Source: Lineus longissimus | Taxonomy: Eukaryota > Nemertea > Pilidiophora > Heteronemertea > Lineidae | Length of the DNA: 64,000 nucleotides | Assembly (NCBI RefSeq): GCF_910592395.1 | Contig: NC_088322.1 | Location: 9,171,431 to 9,235,430, forward strand | Direction: 5' to 3' | Shown here: one piece after another, positions 38,817 through 50,300 of the stretch | Layout: each line of letters starts with the position of its first letter | Numbering within the stretch: the stretch's first letter is position 1 | Notes under the pieces: generated by a model | The model's database searches: none | What the model was told of the DNA's origin: nothing | Seen by the model: only the letters and a program-made list of their open reading frames with translations | Translations under genes and position numbers: made by a program

Positions 38817-38862
38817 TATATAAAAGACTTATAAGTCCTAGGCCTACTTCATTTCAACCAAC
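38817..38862 (+). promoter_or_regulatory. TATA box and initiator-like core promoter
   Basis: TATATAAAAG at 38817-38826 is followed about 34 nt from its start by an initiator-like TCATTTC (A at 38851). Twelve bases later an ATG (38863) opens a 14-codon hydrophobic ORF (MVNIVAAMLVLIIS, then TAG). The promoter could drive a 5' UTR exon of the GPCR 1 kb downstream, or a lost or short secreted gene. The spacing is canonical; use is inferred. Confidence 0.4.
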
Positions 38863-39835
38863 ATGGTGAACATTGTCGCCGCAATGCTTGTTCTCATCAT
38901 TTCATAGCATATCCCCTGGGGTGCGTGGCCCGTCCGGAGTTTCTATGAGAGTCCGGTCCACAGTCGCCAATGTACATGTAACTGACCTCTCCATCCATAC
39001 ACCTTTTGGTCTCTCTGAGCCAGGTTTTACGAACTACCCGCACCTTGAAGTAGACTTTTACTCCGGTGTGCATGGTAACTTAAGGTGATACATATATCTT
39101 AAAGGGGTAGTTGATGGACCAATCACACTGGACTGCGGAGGGTTATGGGCTTTGACCAATTGAAAATACTACAAAATATCTTGCTCTATATTATTCTCGT
39201 TTCAGCCAAAAAATCGATTTGATCGGGTATTATCTGTTATTATTTTATTGAACTGCGCCACAGCTTGGACATCAAACGCGTCCCTGATATTAACGATCGA
39301 AACAATCGGGATAATGTAGTATCGGATTTATACTGTCGCGAGCTTTGATATTATACAATAGTACTTCAGAATCAGCATGCGTACTGCAGTGCAAGAATTT
39401 AAGCCGGTGTAGTATATGCGTGTGTTTCCCCTACAATAGCAAAACCCGATTTTCCCCTCACCTCGCGGTTAAAAGGAATTCAGTGCTAGCTGTAACGTAC
39501 TGGGCGGGAACGCCTCCAATCGTCACTGTTGGAGGGAAAAAATATCTACGGCCTTCCAGAGGTCTGATGTTCGATCGACTGTCCCCAGAGATCCTTCCCC
39601 TAATATAAGTTAGTAATAAGATCGTCAATAACACAGAATTGGTAAACTCGAGTTTTGGAACCTTTTGATACGTCTGAAGTTGAAAGCGCCGAATTCATTA
39701 ACCAGCCGAATTCATTAACCAACCATCGTCTCAAAGCTGAACTGGAAAATACGGCCCCAGTTAAAGCTGAACCGTAATGATTTCGCTCTTTGAAATGTCC
39801 TTGACCTTTTATCATTTCAGTTTTAGCCTCCAACG
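38863..39835. other. Probable 5' UTR/intron of the GPCR
   Basis: Between the TATA promoter and the GPCR start there is a 14-codon ORF (38863-38907), no other exon-like sequence, and a good 3' splice site ending at 39820. Consistent with one untranslated exon plus an intron. Confidence 0.35.
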
Positions 39836-41491
39836 ATGACAAAACAAGTCCAACGAAAGAAGAAGGGACCATTTCAAGGGAACACGTATGACGTCACGAT
39901 GACCACTGATAGTGACGTCACACCATTACCTCTGGGGGTCAAGGATGAATTACTAGATGCAGAACTCGGTGCCGCATTGGGAGGGACGCTCTCCTTGATC
40001 ACGATTGTGACAATCTCAGGGAATACTGCACTTCTGGTAATCCTCCTAAAAACAACCGCGCTCCGGACTATGACGAATTCTTTCATAGTGTCCTTGGCAA
40101 TGAGCGATTTACTGACAGGAATTTTCGTGATGCCTTTCTGTGCAGCCGCAATAATGACCGGAAGTTGGCCTTTTATTTCCGGTTACTGTGAAGTCACCGG
40201 ATTCATTCACAGTGTATGCTCAATAGCGACAGTTTTGAATATTATGATGGTGTCTTCGGATAGAGTCCTCGCGGTCGCGAAACCCCTGAAGTACTCCCTT
40301 TGGATGACGCCCACTGTAGCGGGAATTATGATTGCGTACGTCTGGCTACAGAGTATTATATTCAGTGCTGTTCCTTTTTGCAGTTTCAGCCACTACACGT
40401 ACGGGAGAGCAAAAGGATTCTGCGCATTTGACTGGAGTAGCGGGTCGAACTTTGTTTTGTCGTATGCCTTAGTCTGTTTACTCATGCCCGCTTTGATAAC
40501 TTTTGTATTCCTCCTCGTGATTATAAAACATGCCAAATCCCGTCCGAGTCTCATGAGCCTCATGCCCGTCCCCGTGGCGGCCGTGTCTGTAGTCGTCCAT
40601 TCGCAACCAATGGTGAACTACAGACGAAGTACAATCCAAGCAATGCGGACTCTTTTTATCATCACAGTTGTTGTAGCTGTCTTATGGACGCCTCAAATCA
40701 CTGTGAACATTTTTGACATCCACAAATCCCCTGATGTCTCTGAGAGCTTTCGGACTAGTGCCATGTGGTTGTGCCTCATGTCTAGTATGACAAATCCGCT
40801 GATATTTCTCAGCAACCGAAAATTCAAAGAGAAATTCAAGGAGGTGTTCTGCAGGTGTCTTTTGAAGCGTTCGAATATTGTCGGAGTGGACGCCAGCGTT
40901 ACGCAACATACTGCAAGCACCGCATTGCCTTATACGTCTCATTTCGAACACAGTAACGTATTCTCCAAAGCCACGCCGTCACAAGCTAACATACCCGAAG
41001 AAGAAGTCTATCGCAGGGTGTCTTTTTGCGAGCCGCAAGTGAGGATAGGCATCAAGACGGAACTGTTACTGGCAGTGCCGAACCGCTGCGGGAAGTCTGG
41101 TGTCCCCATAGCAAAGGTCGAGCCAATGCTGATACCGCGAAAGCTCAGCACGGAGGAAATACGGAGGCTCAGTACAGAAACATTGCGGAGATCCAGCGAC
41201 GTAAGACGGCCAAGCGATATCATACGACGGCCGAGTGATATCATAAGACGGTCAAGTGACATAAGACGGCCGAGTGAAATAAGACGAGGGAGTGACGCAA
41301 GTCGAGCAGCCGCTCGCGCAATGTCGCCTACCCAACTTATCCAATCCTACCATATGGACATTGAGTCCTCTCTGACGAATGAGTCCACGTCCACGACAGA
41401 CGGGTTCCCGCCCGTTGTGCTGTCGGTGACGCCCCAGTTACATGCTATCCCTGCCGACATGGCGGAGGATATCAACAATGACATGATCTGA
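39836..41491 (+). CDS. Class A (rhodopsin-like) G-protein-coupled receptor, orphan, 551 aa
   Basis: Seven-helix receptor with its coding sequence in one exon. Helices lie near residues 46-72, 82-106, 118-142, 160-181, 205-231, 270-292 and 305-325. Class A landmarks: GN at 62-63, LAMSD with D91, W111 in the first outer loop, C118 pairing with C196, DRV at 142-144 in place of DRY, LWTP at 283-286 in place of CWxP, and NPLIF at 320-324 in place of NPxxY. FCRC at 338-341 after helix 8 is a likely palmitoylation site. Ligand unknown. The short N terminus resembles amine, melatonin or GPR161-type receptors, but I cannot assign a subfamily. The tail of about 210 residues holds RRVS (393-396) and seven RRxS motifs at 443-486. 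ATG 39836 was chosen as the first in-frame start; a good 3' splice site (tatcatttcag, ending 39820) suggests an upstream 5' UTR exon. Confidence 0.9.
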   Translation: MTKQVQRKKKGPFQGNTYDVTMTTDSDVTPLPLGVKDELLDAELGAALGGTLSLITIVTISGNTALLVILLKTTALRTMTNSFIVSLAMSDLLTGIFVMPFCAAAIMTGSWPFISGYCEVTGFIHSVCSIATVLNIMMVSSDRVLAVAKPLKYSLWMTPTVAGIMIAYVWLQSIIFSAVPFCSFSHYTYGRAKGFCAFDWSSGSNFVLSYALVCLLMPALITFVFLLVIIKHAKSRPSLMSLMPVPVAAVSVVVHSQPMVNYRRSTIQAMRTLFIITVVVAVLWTPQITVNIFDIHKSPDVSESFRTSAMWLCLMSSMTNPLIFLSNRKFKEKFKEVFCRCLLKRSNIVGVDASVTQHTASTALPYTSHFEHSNVFSKATPSQANIPEEEVYRRVSFCEPQVRIGIKTELLLAVPNRCGKSGVPIAKVEPMLIPRKLSTEEIRRLSTETLRRSSDVRRPSDIIRRPSDIIRRSSDIRRPSEIRRGSDASRAAARAMSPTQLIQSYHMDIESSLTNESTSTTDGFPPVVLSVTPQLHAIPADMAEDINNDMI

Positions 41492-42179
41492 AAGTGACTG
41501 GATCCGAACGCCCAAAGTTCTCCGCAATGCGGCACGTCCACATGAACGCCTATCCCAATGTTCGACTTAAATCAGGAGGTCATACAATGAGATAGGCGTT
41601 CACTGACGTTGGCGTTGGTACACATTCTTGATGTTTCTGCCCGGAGCTCCAAAAAAATTCCTCATATCCCCAATGGTCAAAGCCAAGAGAAGTTATAGTG
41701 GCATTTTTAGAGTGAATATCACTGAGCAACACAAGAGCACAACAGGCATTCCGAGAACTCGAATCAGGTCAGGTTGCTTTGAGAACGTCGCAGGCTGCAC
41801 TCGCCGCTGGCGAGAAACTTCTCGCATGGCGGACGAACTCGGGAATCTAAATTCTTTAGTAACCTTTAAAAATATCTGAAGTCAACTTCACTGCTAAACC
41901 TACCCGGGGCGCCAATCGGCACAGACATTATTTGATTATTGTCCACAGTTCATTGTACATGTATAATTTATCTATTGCCGTTGCACATGTGCGTCGCTTG
42001 TCAATTTACACTCCTAAGGTGTTTTGCCGTCGGACTAATGACAAGATACAGTCAACTGTTTTGCCCATCGTCTTAATAATGACAGGATAGGAAAGTGTGA
42101 AATGTCTAACTAAGGCCCTCCATCTTACTAAGAGTGGTCATATCTAGTGTGTATTCCAAGGTCATTATTAAGAATAGTC

Positions 42180-42500
42180 ACAGTCACAATCTATTATATG
42201 GGGTGTCCTCAAAATGCAAATGGTCAGTCACAAGATGAGCTATACGACCTTTGGCAACACACATGACTATCTTGCCATTATTATTATTATTATTATTATT
42301 GACTAATTTGTCATCAGCTTGTATGTAAAGCCTTTGGCAACACACTTTATTATCAAAGCAAGTGTCTATTACATCAAGTATGATCTTGGGCAACACACCT
42401 GACTATCTTGTCATCAGCTGCATGTTATACCTCAGGCAACACACTTGACTATTTTACCACTAGTTTGGTGTAGCACCTCAGGCAACACACTTGACACCAA
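42180..42500. repeat. Degenerate ~58-bp repeats with an ATT microsatellite
   Basis: Five or so units around TTTGGCAACACACTTGACTAT and TTGTCATCAGCT; (ATT)n at about 42279-42300. In the probable GPCR 3' UTR. Confidence 0.7.
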
Positions 42501-42508
42501 TTAAGCCC

Positions 42509-42514
42509 AATAAA
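42509..42514 (+). terminator. Candidate polyadenylation signal for the GPCR gene
   Basis: AATAAA about 1.0 kb after the GPCR stop codon, past a degenerate repeat array. It is the first clear hexamer found downstream on the plus strand. Confidence 0.35.
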
Positions 42515-44103
42515 AGAAAAACGAAACTTCTTTGCAGTATTTTTTTCTAACTTTTATCCCAATTGTTGTAAATCAACAGTACTACACTGTACTGAAAGTA
42601 CATTACAATACATTTGTAAAAATAAAAGTGTATGAAAAATTACAAAGGGTGCGACCTGAATCGTGTGTAACTAAAATGTAAGTACCATCAAAAAAGGAAA
42701 AGGTGAGCTAATATATGTATGGATTTCTGGATCAAAACTTGTACCTACATGTATAAACAACATTTTTTGTACCTACATGTATTAAAACACCATTTTGAAT
42801 AGGATAAATGCAGTCCAAATCACAACTGACATCCCTTAATTTGCGCCATTGTCCTGCGTCACTGGTGTGCCATCTGTGCATACGTCGCGCGTAAGCAGGA
42901 AGGACGTCAATTGTGACTTGGACTGTAAAACTAGTTATGTTGTGATAATCAGATGGCAGCACATGTCAAAGCTACTGAGAAGGCTACGAATGTTCTGAAA
43001 TAATGTGGAACATCATGTTATCTCATCTAATCTAATCATCTAATTAAAAGCAACATTTGGCTTAATTGTGTGAAAGAGAAGGTGATTGCTGGGGAGATAT
43101 ATTAAAGGAGGGGCCTCTTATGAGAGAAAATCTTTTAAGTTGACCATGAATTTCAATGTGAAACGCCCCCCTTTTCCTGAACCTTGGGTCCGTGCCTGAA
43201 CCCTCAAATGTTTTGCTCTATCGGGTTTTTCATGATTTTCTATCTTATCCTATTTTTCACTATGATAAAGTTTGCAATCATTATGTACGTATTGTGTGGA
43301 CTCAAATGAAGCAATCTGAATTAAACTAAATATTAGAATTAAAAAAAACACATTCTGATGGCATATTGTACACATATAGGTGACGATAGTGGGATCTATC
43401 TATTACATGGTCCGAAAAATACAACATTTAATGAATATTATTAGAATGATCCAAATCTTTTGTCTTCACAAAAAATACCGGACACAAGATTCAAGATTCA
43501 CGGCACAATCACATAACTTCCGTGAATTGCTTGTGAAACTTTCTGCTGCAGATTCTAAGGCACTTCTTTTCCAAACTAGAAACTCCCTTGCTGGAAAACA
43601 CAGTATTATCTCATGTCTAAATTCCTAACAATGACATTCTAATGCTAGATGCATACCAAAAAAAGAAACACCTAGTCCAGTAACTCTATCCTTCCATGCT
43701 GATGGGTCCAAGTTCAAGTCCCAGTGATAACTTGGAATGGGTTTCTTCAAATGTGTTTGTAGAATTTTAAAGAACTAAAATTCCTTACGACCAAATAAAA
43801 TGAACCAAAAATTAAGTATGTCGAATGAGACTAAAAAGCTGCAGTCCTCTTGTACCTGAGTGCCATTATCCCAACGCAAGTAAAAGATCCCACACAGGGG
43901 TAAAAGTTTTACATGCAGCGGACTTAAAAATCTCTGGCGAACCCCCAAATCAAGGGTAAACATGTGGAATATGTTAAACGATTGGTTGGTTGATCGATAA
44001 CTTTTCTCATAAATCTTTGTTCGAACTCGTTAAAAAATAAGAAATCTTTTAAAACTGATTGTGGAATAATATATTAGTGTTATCAAGAATAATATTCTTG
44101 GTG

Positions 44104-44305
44104 TTATGGATTCAAATAAGAGGATTTTGCGGGAGCTTTCATCGCAACATGGACCGGATTCTTTGCTGCCGATATTGTTCGAACGCCCATGTATGAGATA
44201 AAGCCGTCCGAGTCCAAAGCGAGGCCGCCGGCATCCACGATTTGTTTGTACGTTTCGGCCTCTTTTGCATATTCATCCAAGATGGCGTCCGCTTCCGTCT
44301 CCGCC
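44104..44305 (-). CDS. SPFH gene exon 6: C terminus and stop
   Basis: Encodes KAETEADAILDEYAKEAETY, then GLALDSDGFISYMGVRTISA, and ends SSYLNP with stop TAA at 44106-44104. Continues the helix and ends with a short non-helical tail. Confidence 0.82.
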
Positions 44306-47300
44306 CTGGAACGAAAGAAAGAATAGTTCTTGTAGCAATGATTACTGATTAGGTCCCGGGATTAGGTATTTCAAATTCTTTGCTGGGACCATTAGAGATA
44401 TTCATAACTGGAACTTTTTCTTGAAATTTTTATTTGAAGTTGAAAGTGACCACATGGCATCAGTTGTTGAAGACAAAGCCTGGGCTTTTTTGAATCGGCA
44501 CAATCATAATCGGTTAAACGCCTCTAAATGATGATGAATCTCTGCACTTGAGTAGCACAGGCGAGTACCACTTTTGGGTCGGTAGTATCAAATGGGTAAC
44601 TTTGCAGAGTGTGTAGTTCAAGCATTCAAGATGAGCAGCGGCCATATCAGAACAAAATAGTGTTGCAGAGCGTGTTATTCAAGCATTCAAGATGAGCAGT
44701 GGCCTTATCTGAACAAAATAGTGTTGCAGAGCGTGTTATTCAAGCATTCAAGATGAGCAGTGGCCATATCTGAACAAAATAGTGTTGTAGAGTTCGTTGT
44801 TCACGCATTCAAGATGAGCAGTGGCCATATCTGAACAAAATAGTGTTGCAGAGTGTGTTATTCAAGCATTCAAGATGAGCAGTGGCCATATCTGAACAAA
44901 ATAGTGTTGCAGAGTGTGTTATTCAAGCATTCAAGATGAGCAGTGGCCATATCTGAACAAAATAGTGTTGCAGAGCGTGTTATTCAAGCATTCAAGATGA
45001 GCAGTGGCCATATCTGAACAAAATAGTGTTGCAGAGTGTGTTATTCAAGCATTCAAGATGAGCAGTGGCCATATCTGAACAAACTAGCGTTGCAGAGTTC
45101 GTTGTTCAAGCATTCAAGATGAGCAGCGGCCATATCTGAACAAAATAGACACTATCTTAACTATCACAACATGCTTTTAAACCTCAATGAAGACCTGATG
45201 CATAGATGGTTCCGTTTTTGCTGTCAAATCAAGCCCTTTTACGAGGGGAAAACCTCCAGAAATCAGAAATATCTCATCCCTCGTCAATTGACAGGGGACC
45301 ATGCGACTCACTTTTGTAGTATTATCCTAGCATTCGACTCGGCCTTCTCGATGGTAATATTCGCCTGGGCTGCTGCCTCTTTCTTCTTTGTCTGCGCCTC
45401 CGTCAGTTTACGCGGACGCTCTTGAAGGGCGACGTCAATATTCTGCTTGGCCGCCTCCTTATTTTTCACCGCAGTTTCGTACTCAGTCGGCCGAGCAATG
45501 TTGTTCACCTGAAAAAGACAAAAAGAACCACATCTTAACACTTTCGGTGCCAGCTTTATATCGTTTTTTTAACATTTCAAACACTTCTTGTGGTAGAATA
45601 ACTTTTTTTTAGATCAGTCCAGACAGTCCTAGGGAAACCACCACCACAAAACAGTCCATTACAACCAAACTTGGCCTAGAAACAAGTCATGTACTTCACC
45701 TTGGTAGTGCTAGATAGAATTCAGTACGTTGATCTTGACTAGACTACCTTTGTGTGTTCCAATGCCTCATTTCACAGTGGCGTGATCAAGTTAGCATGTT
45801 ACATGGACCGACTGCTGTCTAAACTTCCTATGACTGTACTGTATAATCAATGAATTTCTTTGATTTCTGGCCTTATATGGATTGTAAATATTTTTGACGT
45901 GGCAATGCGATGAAATGCGACCAGCTTGGCTTGTGTGACCGATGTGAAGACTCAAAAGTCTTCGCTTGATCTCTTAAACCGTGTGGGGTGTTGGAACTGA
46001 CGTCAAGACGCAGTGGTGGACGTGATGCTGGGCGTCTTTATGACGTCATGGCTTTGAGGCGGACATGACGTCACGCTCCTAGGGAGCATGGCGGCAAAGT
46101 TGCGCGGAATGGCGGAGAGGCACGCCATATGGGTTTTGCCATGGGTGGTGTGAACGGTTTCGCAGGACTGTAAACAGCTGAGCTATCTTACCTGTAAGTC
46201 ACTGACATCACAGTGGAGGAGATCGTAGCGTATCTTGAGCATGGTCCGTAAGCTCTCCTGGAAGGCACCTCTTTCTGCCTGGAACTGGGATGTGTTGAAC
46301 ATGCTGCATGACTCGTGGATGGCAGACTTGCCTAAAATGAAGAAATATAAAAAAACGTCACGTTAATAACAAATCCATTTAATGACAAAGTAAAAGGCGA
46401 GTGAAAAGACCATGTTCCCTCTGAACTCTAAAGTCTGTTCTGAACATGGGCGTAACAATCCGAATACAGTAGAACCTCCCTTAGTGGACACCTCTCTATT
46501 AAGGACACCCTCTCTATTAGGGACACCAGTTTTGTCCCAAATTGGTTATTTACATTCTATTTGACCTCTCTAATCAGGACACCTCTATACTAGAGACAAT
46601 GCTTGTCAGTCCCAAGGGTGTCCTTAATAGAGAGGTTCTACTGTAGACGATAGCCCCACTATCCCATTTCGAACAATTAGATATAGTCTATGTTGATTCA
46701 CTAGAACCATTATTGATCGACAAGCGCCATTAATAACACAGCTAACGAGTTGCAGCACTTCCAATTAGGAAATCAATTACACATGTGACAGTTGTATCTA
46801 TTGTTGACAATCACTTTTTGAAATGATGGGAGACAATTATTGAGATGATTGACATCATAATGTCAATCTAAATAATATTGGGCATTAAATTGAGTCATGT
46901 ACTTCATTGTACCTTGAAGCATGGTACATGTACATGTATTCTAGGTGTTATTTCATGGAGCTACACTCTCCTCAAAGGTAGTGCTGTTCATTCAGCTAGC
47001 ACTATATCGGGAAATTATCAAGACTAGGTTTCGTATCGTTTGGTTTCCTAGCAGCATATTGCTGAATGGATCTTATTGGCACTGGCGATATTTGAGGAGT
47101 TGTATTCGTATTCTTTAGGCCTTAGATTATTTTTCATGTGTCATGCACATCAGCTTGATTATCAAAGTCGTCACTGATAAGTCATCATTGCTCACTGGCT
47201 CTTACCAGCGTACTGCAACACCACCTTATAGTTGTCAAAGTTCCTGAAGTCCATGACGATGTCATAGAGCTGCTTCCCCCGGGCCTTGTATTGGTACGAG

Positions 47301-50300
47301 ACGTCCAGAAATATTGGTATGCCCTGCGAGTTCAAACACTGAAGGAAAAGAGGTTTAAAAATTTGTATTCATTTCGTATTTACAAAATTTGAAATGTTCA
47401 GATTCAGTCACAAATTTCAAGTATTTATCAAACGGCATTAAGCCTTACATGAAGTTTTTAAGCACCTTAGAATAGAAATTCTAGAAATATCTCACTGACA
47501 TTTTCGGTGAATTTGTTGTCTCACCAATACACCAATGGGTAGGGTGGAATGGGGTAATTGAACTTTTTGAAGCCCCAATTTAACTGTAGCCCCTGCCTAT
47601 GATATTGATTGATATCCCCATGCATCAAACAATGCAGGGGCTACAAATACCCCATTCTACCTTACCTTGCATGAAAGCACATGAAGAGCTGTCAATTTCC
47701 TTGAAACCTCTGCGAGGTGGAGACCATGGTTTTGGCCTATATTAGCTCCACCCTTGCTGTGTTTGGTAGACAACCAATACAACCAGTGCATATCATCACC
47801 TGGCATCCACTTACCCTCAAATTCTTAAAATCGATTGTCTTATAGACATTGGGGAATTTGATGAACTCGTATCCGGGCGGACCTGCGTGAAGCCCTTCAT
47901 TTTTCGGCTCCCTTGCGAGTGATTTGGCAACCGTATCATACTGGAGAGCAACTGTAACAAATCGTGATGATATGATTTTACAGCTGTTAGTGCGACCTTT
48001 ACGTTTATTCCTTTATGCTACATGACATAGTCATCACATTGGTAAAATCACGCAAAAATTACACTCTGGCTCTCAGATATTCATAATGAGGTGGGATTGC
48101 CAACTTTCCGATTGAGCCAGAGACAATATGTATGTGTGTACAGCCAAATATTTCAATAAAAATTGCTAATCTTGACTATTAATTGCACATTCAACAAAAT
48201 ATATGATATTCATTTGCTGAGAAGGACAATCTCAAAAACAGTGCTGATCAGTGTTAGTAAGTGGTAACCATGGTTACCAAAACATCTAACTACATGTATA
48301 AAACATTATACCAAATAACATGCCACCAACAGGGGACCACAATTTTAAAAGTAAACATGTTACATAACAAGGATATGATTGTTACATAACAAGGATATGA
48401 TTGTTACATAAAAAGGATATGATTGTTACATAACAAGGATATGATTGTTACATAACAAGGATATGATTGTTACATAACAAGGATATGATTGTTACATAAC
48501 AAGGATATTGTTACATAACAAGGATATGATTGTTACATAACAAGGATATGATTGTTACATAACAAGGATACGATTGTTAAATAACAAGGATATGATTGTT
48601 ACATAACAAGGATACGATTGTTACATAACAAGGATACGATTGTTACATAACAAGGATACGATTGTTACATAACAAGGATATGATTGTTACATAACAAGGA
48701 TATGATTGTTACATAACAAGGATATGATTGTTACAACTTACATAACAAGGATATGATTGTTACATAACAAGGATATGATTGTTACATAACAAGGATATGA
48801 TTGTTACTCTCGGAATCGAGGCACTTGGTTCTATTCTTCATCGAGTCTTCTAGAATTTATGGTGCAGCCATGCTACATCTATCATGTCCATGCAAGGTAA
48901 AGCAATTCTACATGTCATATGTATACTGCATGTACTGTAAAGCGCCAATTTTTCATGTCACTTGAAATTGACATGGTACACTACACAACGACAATGAACA
49001 GAGTGGCAACTCTGCCACTGTCCAAAATTCGAGAGCAACTTCCCCTCCGTAGAGGTTTTGTGTAAAATGAGAAGTCTTATTTACAACAATCACAGGCCTC
49101 TCAATTACACTCGGAACACACCATGCATGCCATGTTTCCTCAATTCATTTTTTTTTAATACAATGATTTTGTCGTGTCTGTGCTACATCGGTCTTTCTCG
49201 CGAAAGTCGCATGTTGTCAGATTTTTGGGCATAATCATAGACGAACTTGATGTGTAATGTCATCAAAAGGTGATGAGGAGCCGATCTGGAAATTTTGTTT
49301 TTTGTCGTCAAAAGGGTAAAAAAAATGTTGTAATTTCCCCCCCCCCCCCCAACTTGGGCGCACACAGGATTACACACAACATCTCAACGGCATGTATTTG
49401 GCGTAATTTAGAGGCCTCAATCATGCAGCACAACGGGACAAGCAAGGAATTGAAGAAAATATCAACACCATAGATGATGGAAAATTGCGTGATGCAAACT
49501 TGGAGTTGGAAGAGTCAGGAAATCTATACAATTGAATTGAACGACACTGCAGACAAGTCACATGCATTTCATCCATGGCAATGTTCAATTCTCGTGCAAC
49601 AAACATCATCCTTTGACCTTGTCTATGGGCATCATCGCAGGTGCATGCAAGAAGAATTGGTCATCGAAGCCGAGTGCAAAAATTGCCTGATAGCGATTAT
49701 TTTATCGGTTGTCAAAAGTTGTTTGCTGGTAGACAACTTAAACTGGGTTCAAAGGTTTTCCTCACTTTTATAATTTCTTAACAAAAAACAATTAATTTCT
49801 CCTAATTTCTTTTGACGTGTCAGCCCACACAGAATCCAGGTGGTGACGTTTTGAACTGTCGACCGGACTCATTCATAATAGTCAGGTACATTAAAGACAA
49901 TGCCAAGATTATTTGGTGCTAGTTACCGAGTCCATGAAGGTACATGTACATACAGTAGAACCTCTCTATAAAAGGACACCCTCGGGACTGACAAGTGCTG
50001 TCCTTGAATAGAGAGGTGTCCTGATAAGAGAGGTCAAACTGAATGGAAACAACCACTTCGGGACGTCCTTATAAGAGGGGTGTCCGCTAAGGGAGGTTCC
50101 ACTCTACGTGTATATAAACCTGTACACACCGTAGACATTTTAGCCTGAATGGAATTTCAAGACATTGCATTCAATAGCCTGAACTCCCACTATCTTACTT
50201 ACGTTAGACACACCACAAACAGTTGCAAGCAGATTTGGCAGATTTGCATACATTTACATACATTGTATAGGTGTGCTATGTTATGGGCGGTTATTACCGC

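Larger units (their letters stand above)
41492..44103. other. GPCR 3' UTR and intergenic space before SPFH gene 3' end
   Basis: Convergent 3' ends of the GPCR (plus) and SPFH (minus) genes. Contains the 58-bp repeat block, an AATAAA at 42509 and AT-rich unique sequence. No additional gene seen. Confidence 0.5.

Noticed and set aside
41008-41262. Opposite-strand ORFs under the GPCR tail
   Set aside because: Shadow frames generated by the repetitive RRxS-coding DNA.
42732-42962. 76-codon minus-strand ORF downstream of the GPCR
   Set aside because: No similarity recognised and no splice linkage to the SPFH gene, which already has a stop at 44104.
48358-48806. Regular 22-bp repeats resembling a CRISPR array
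   Set aside because: Units are contiguous with no spacers, and the genome is eukaryotic.
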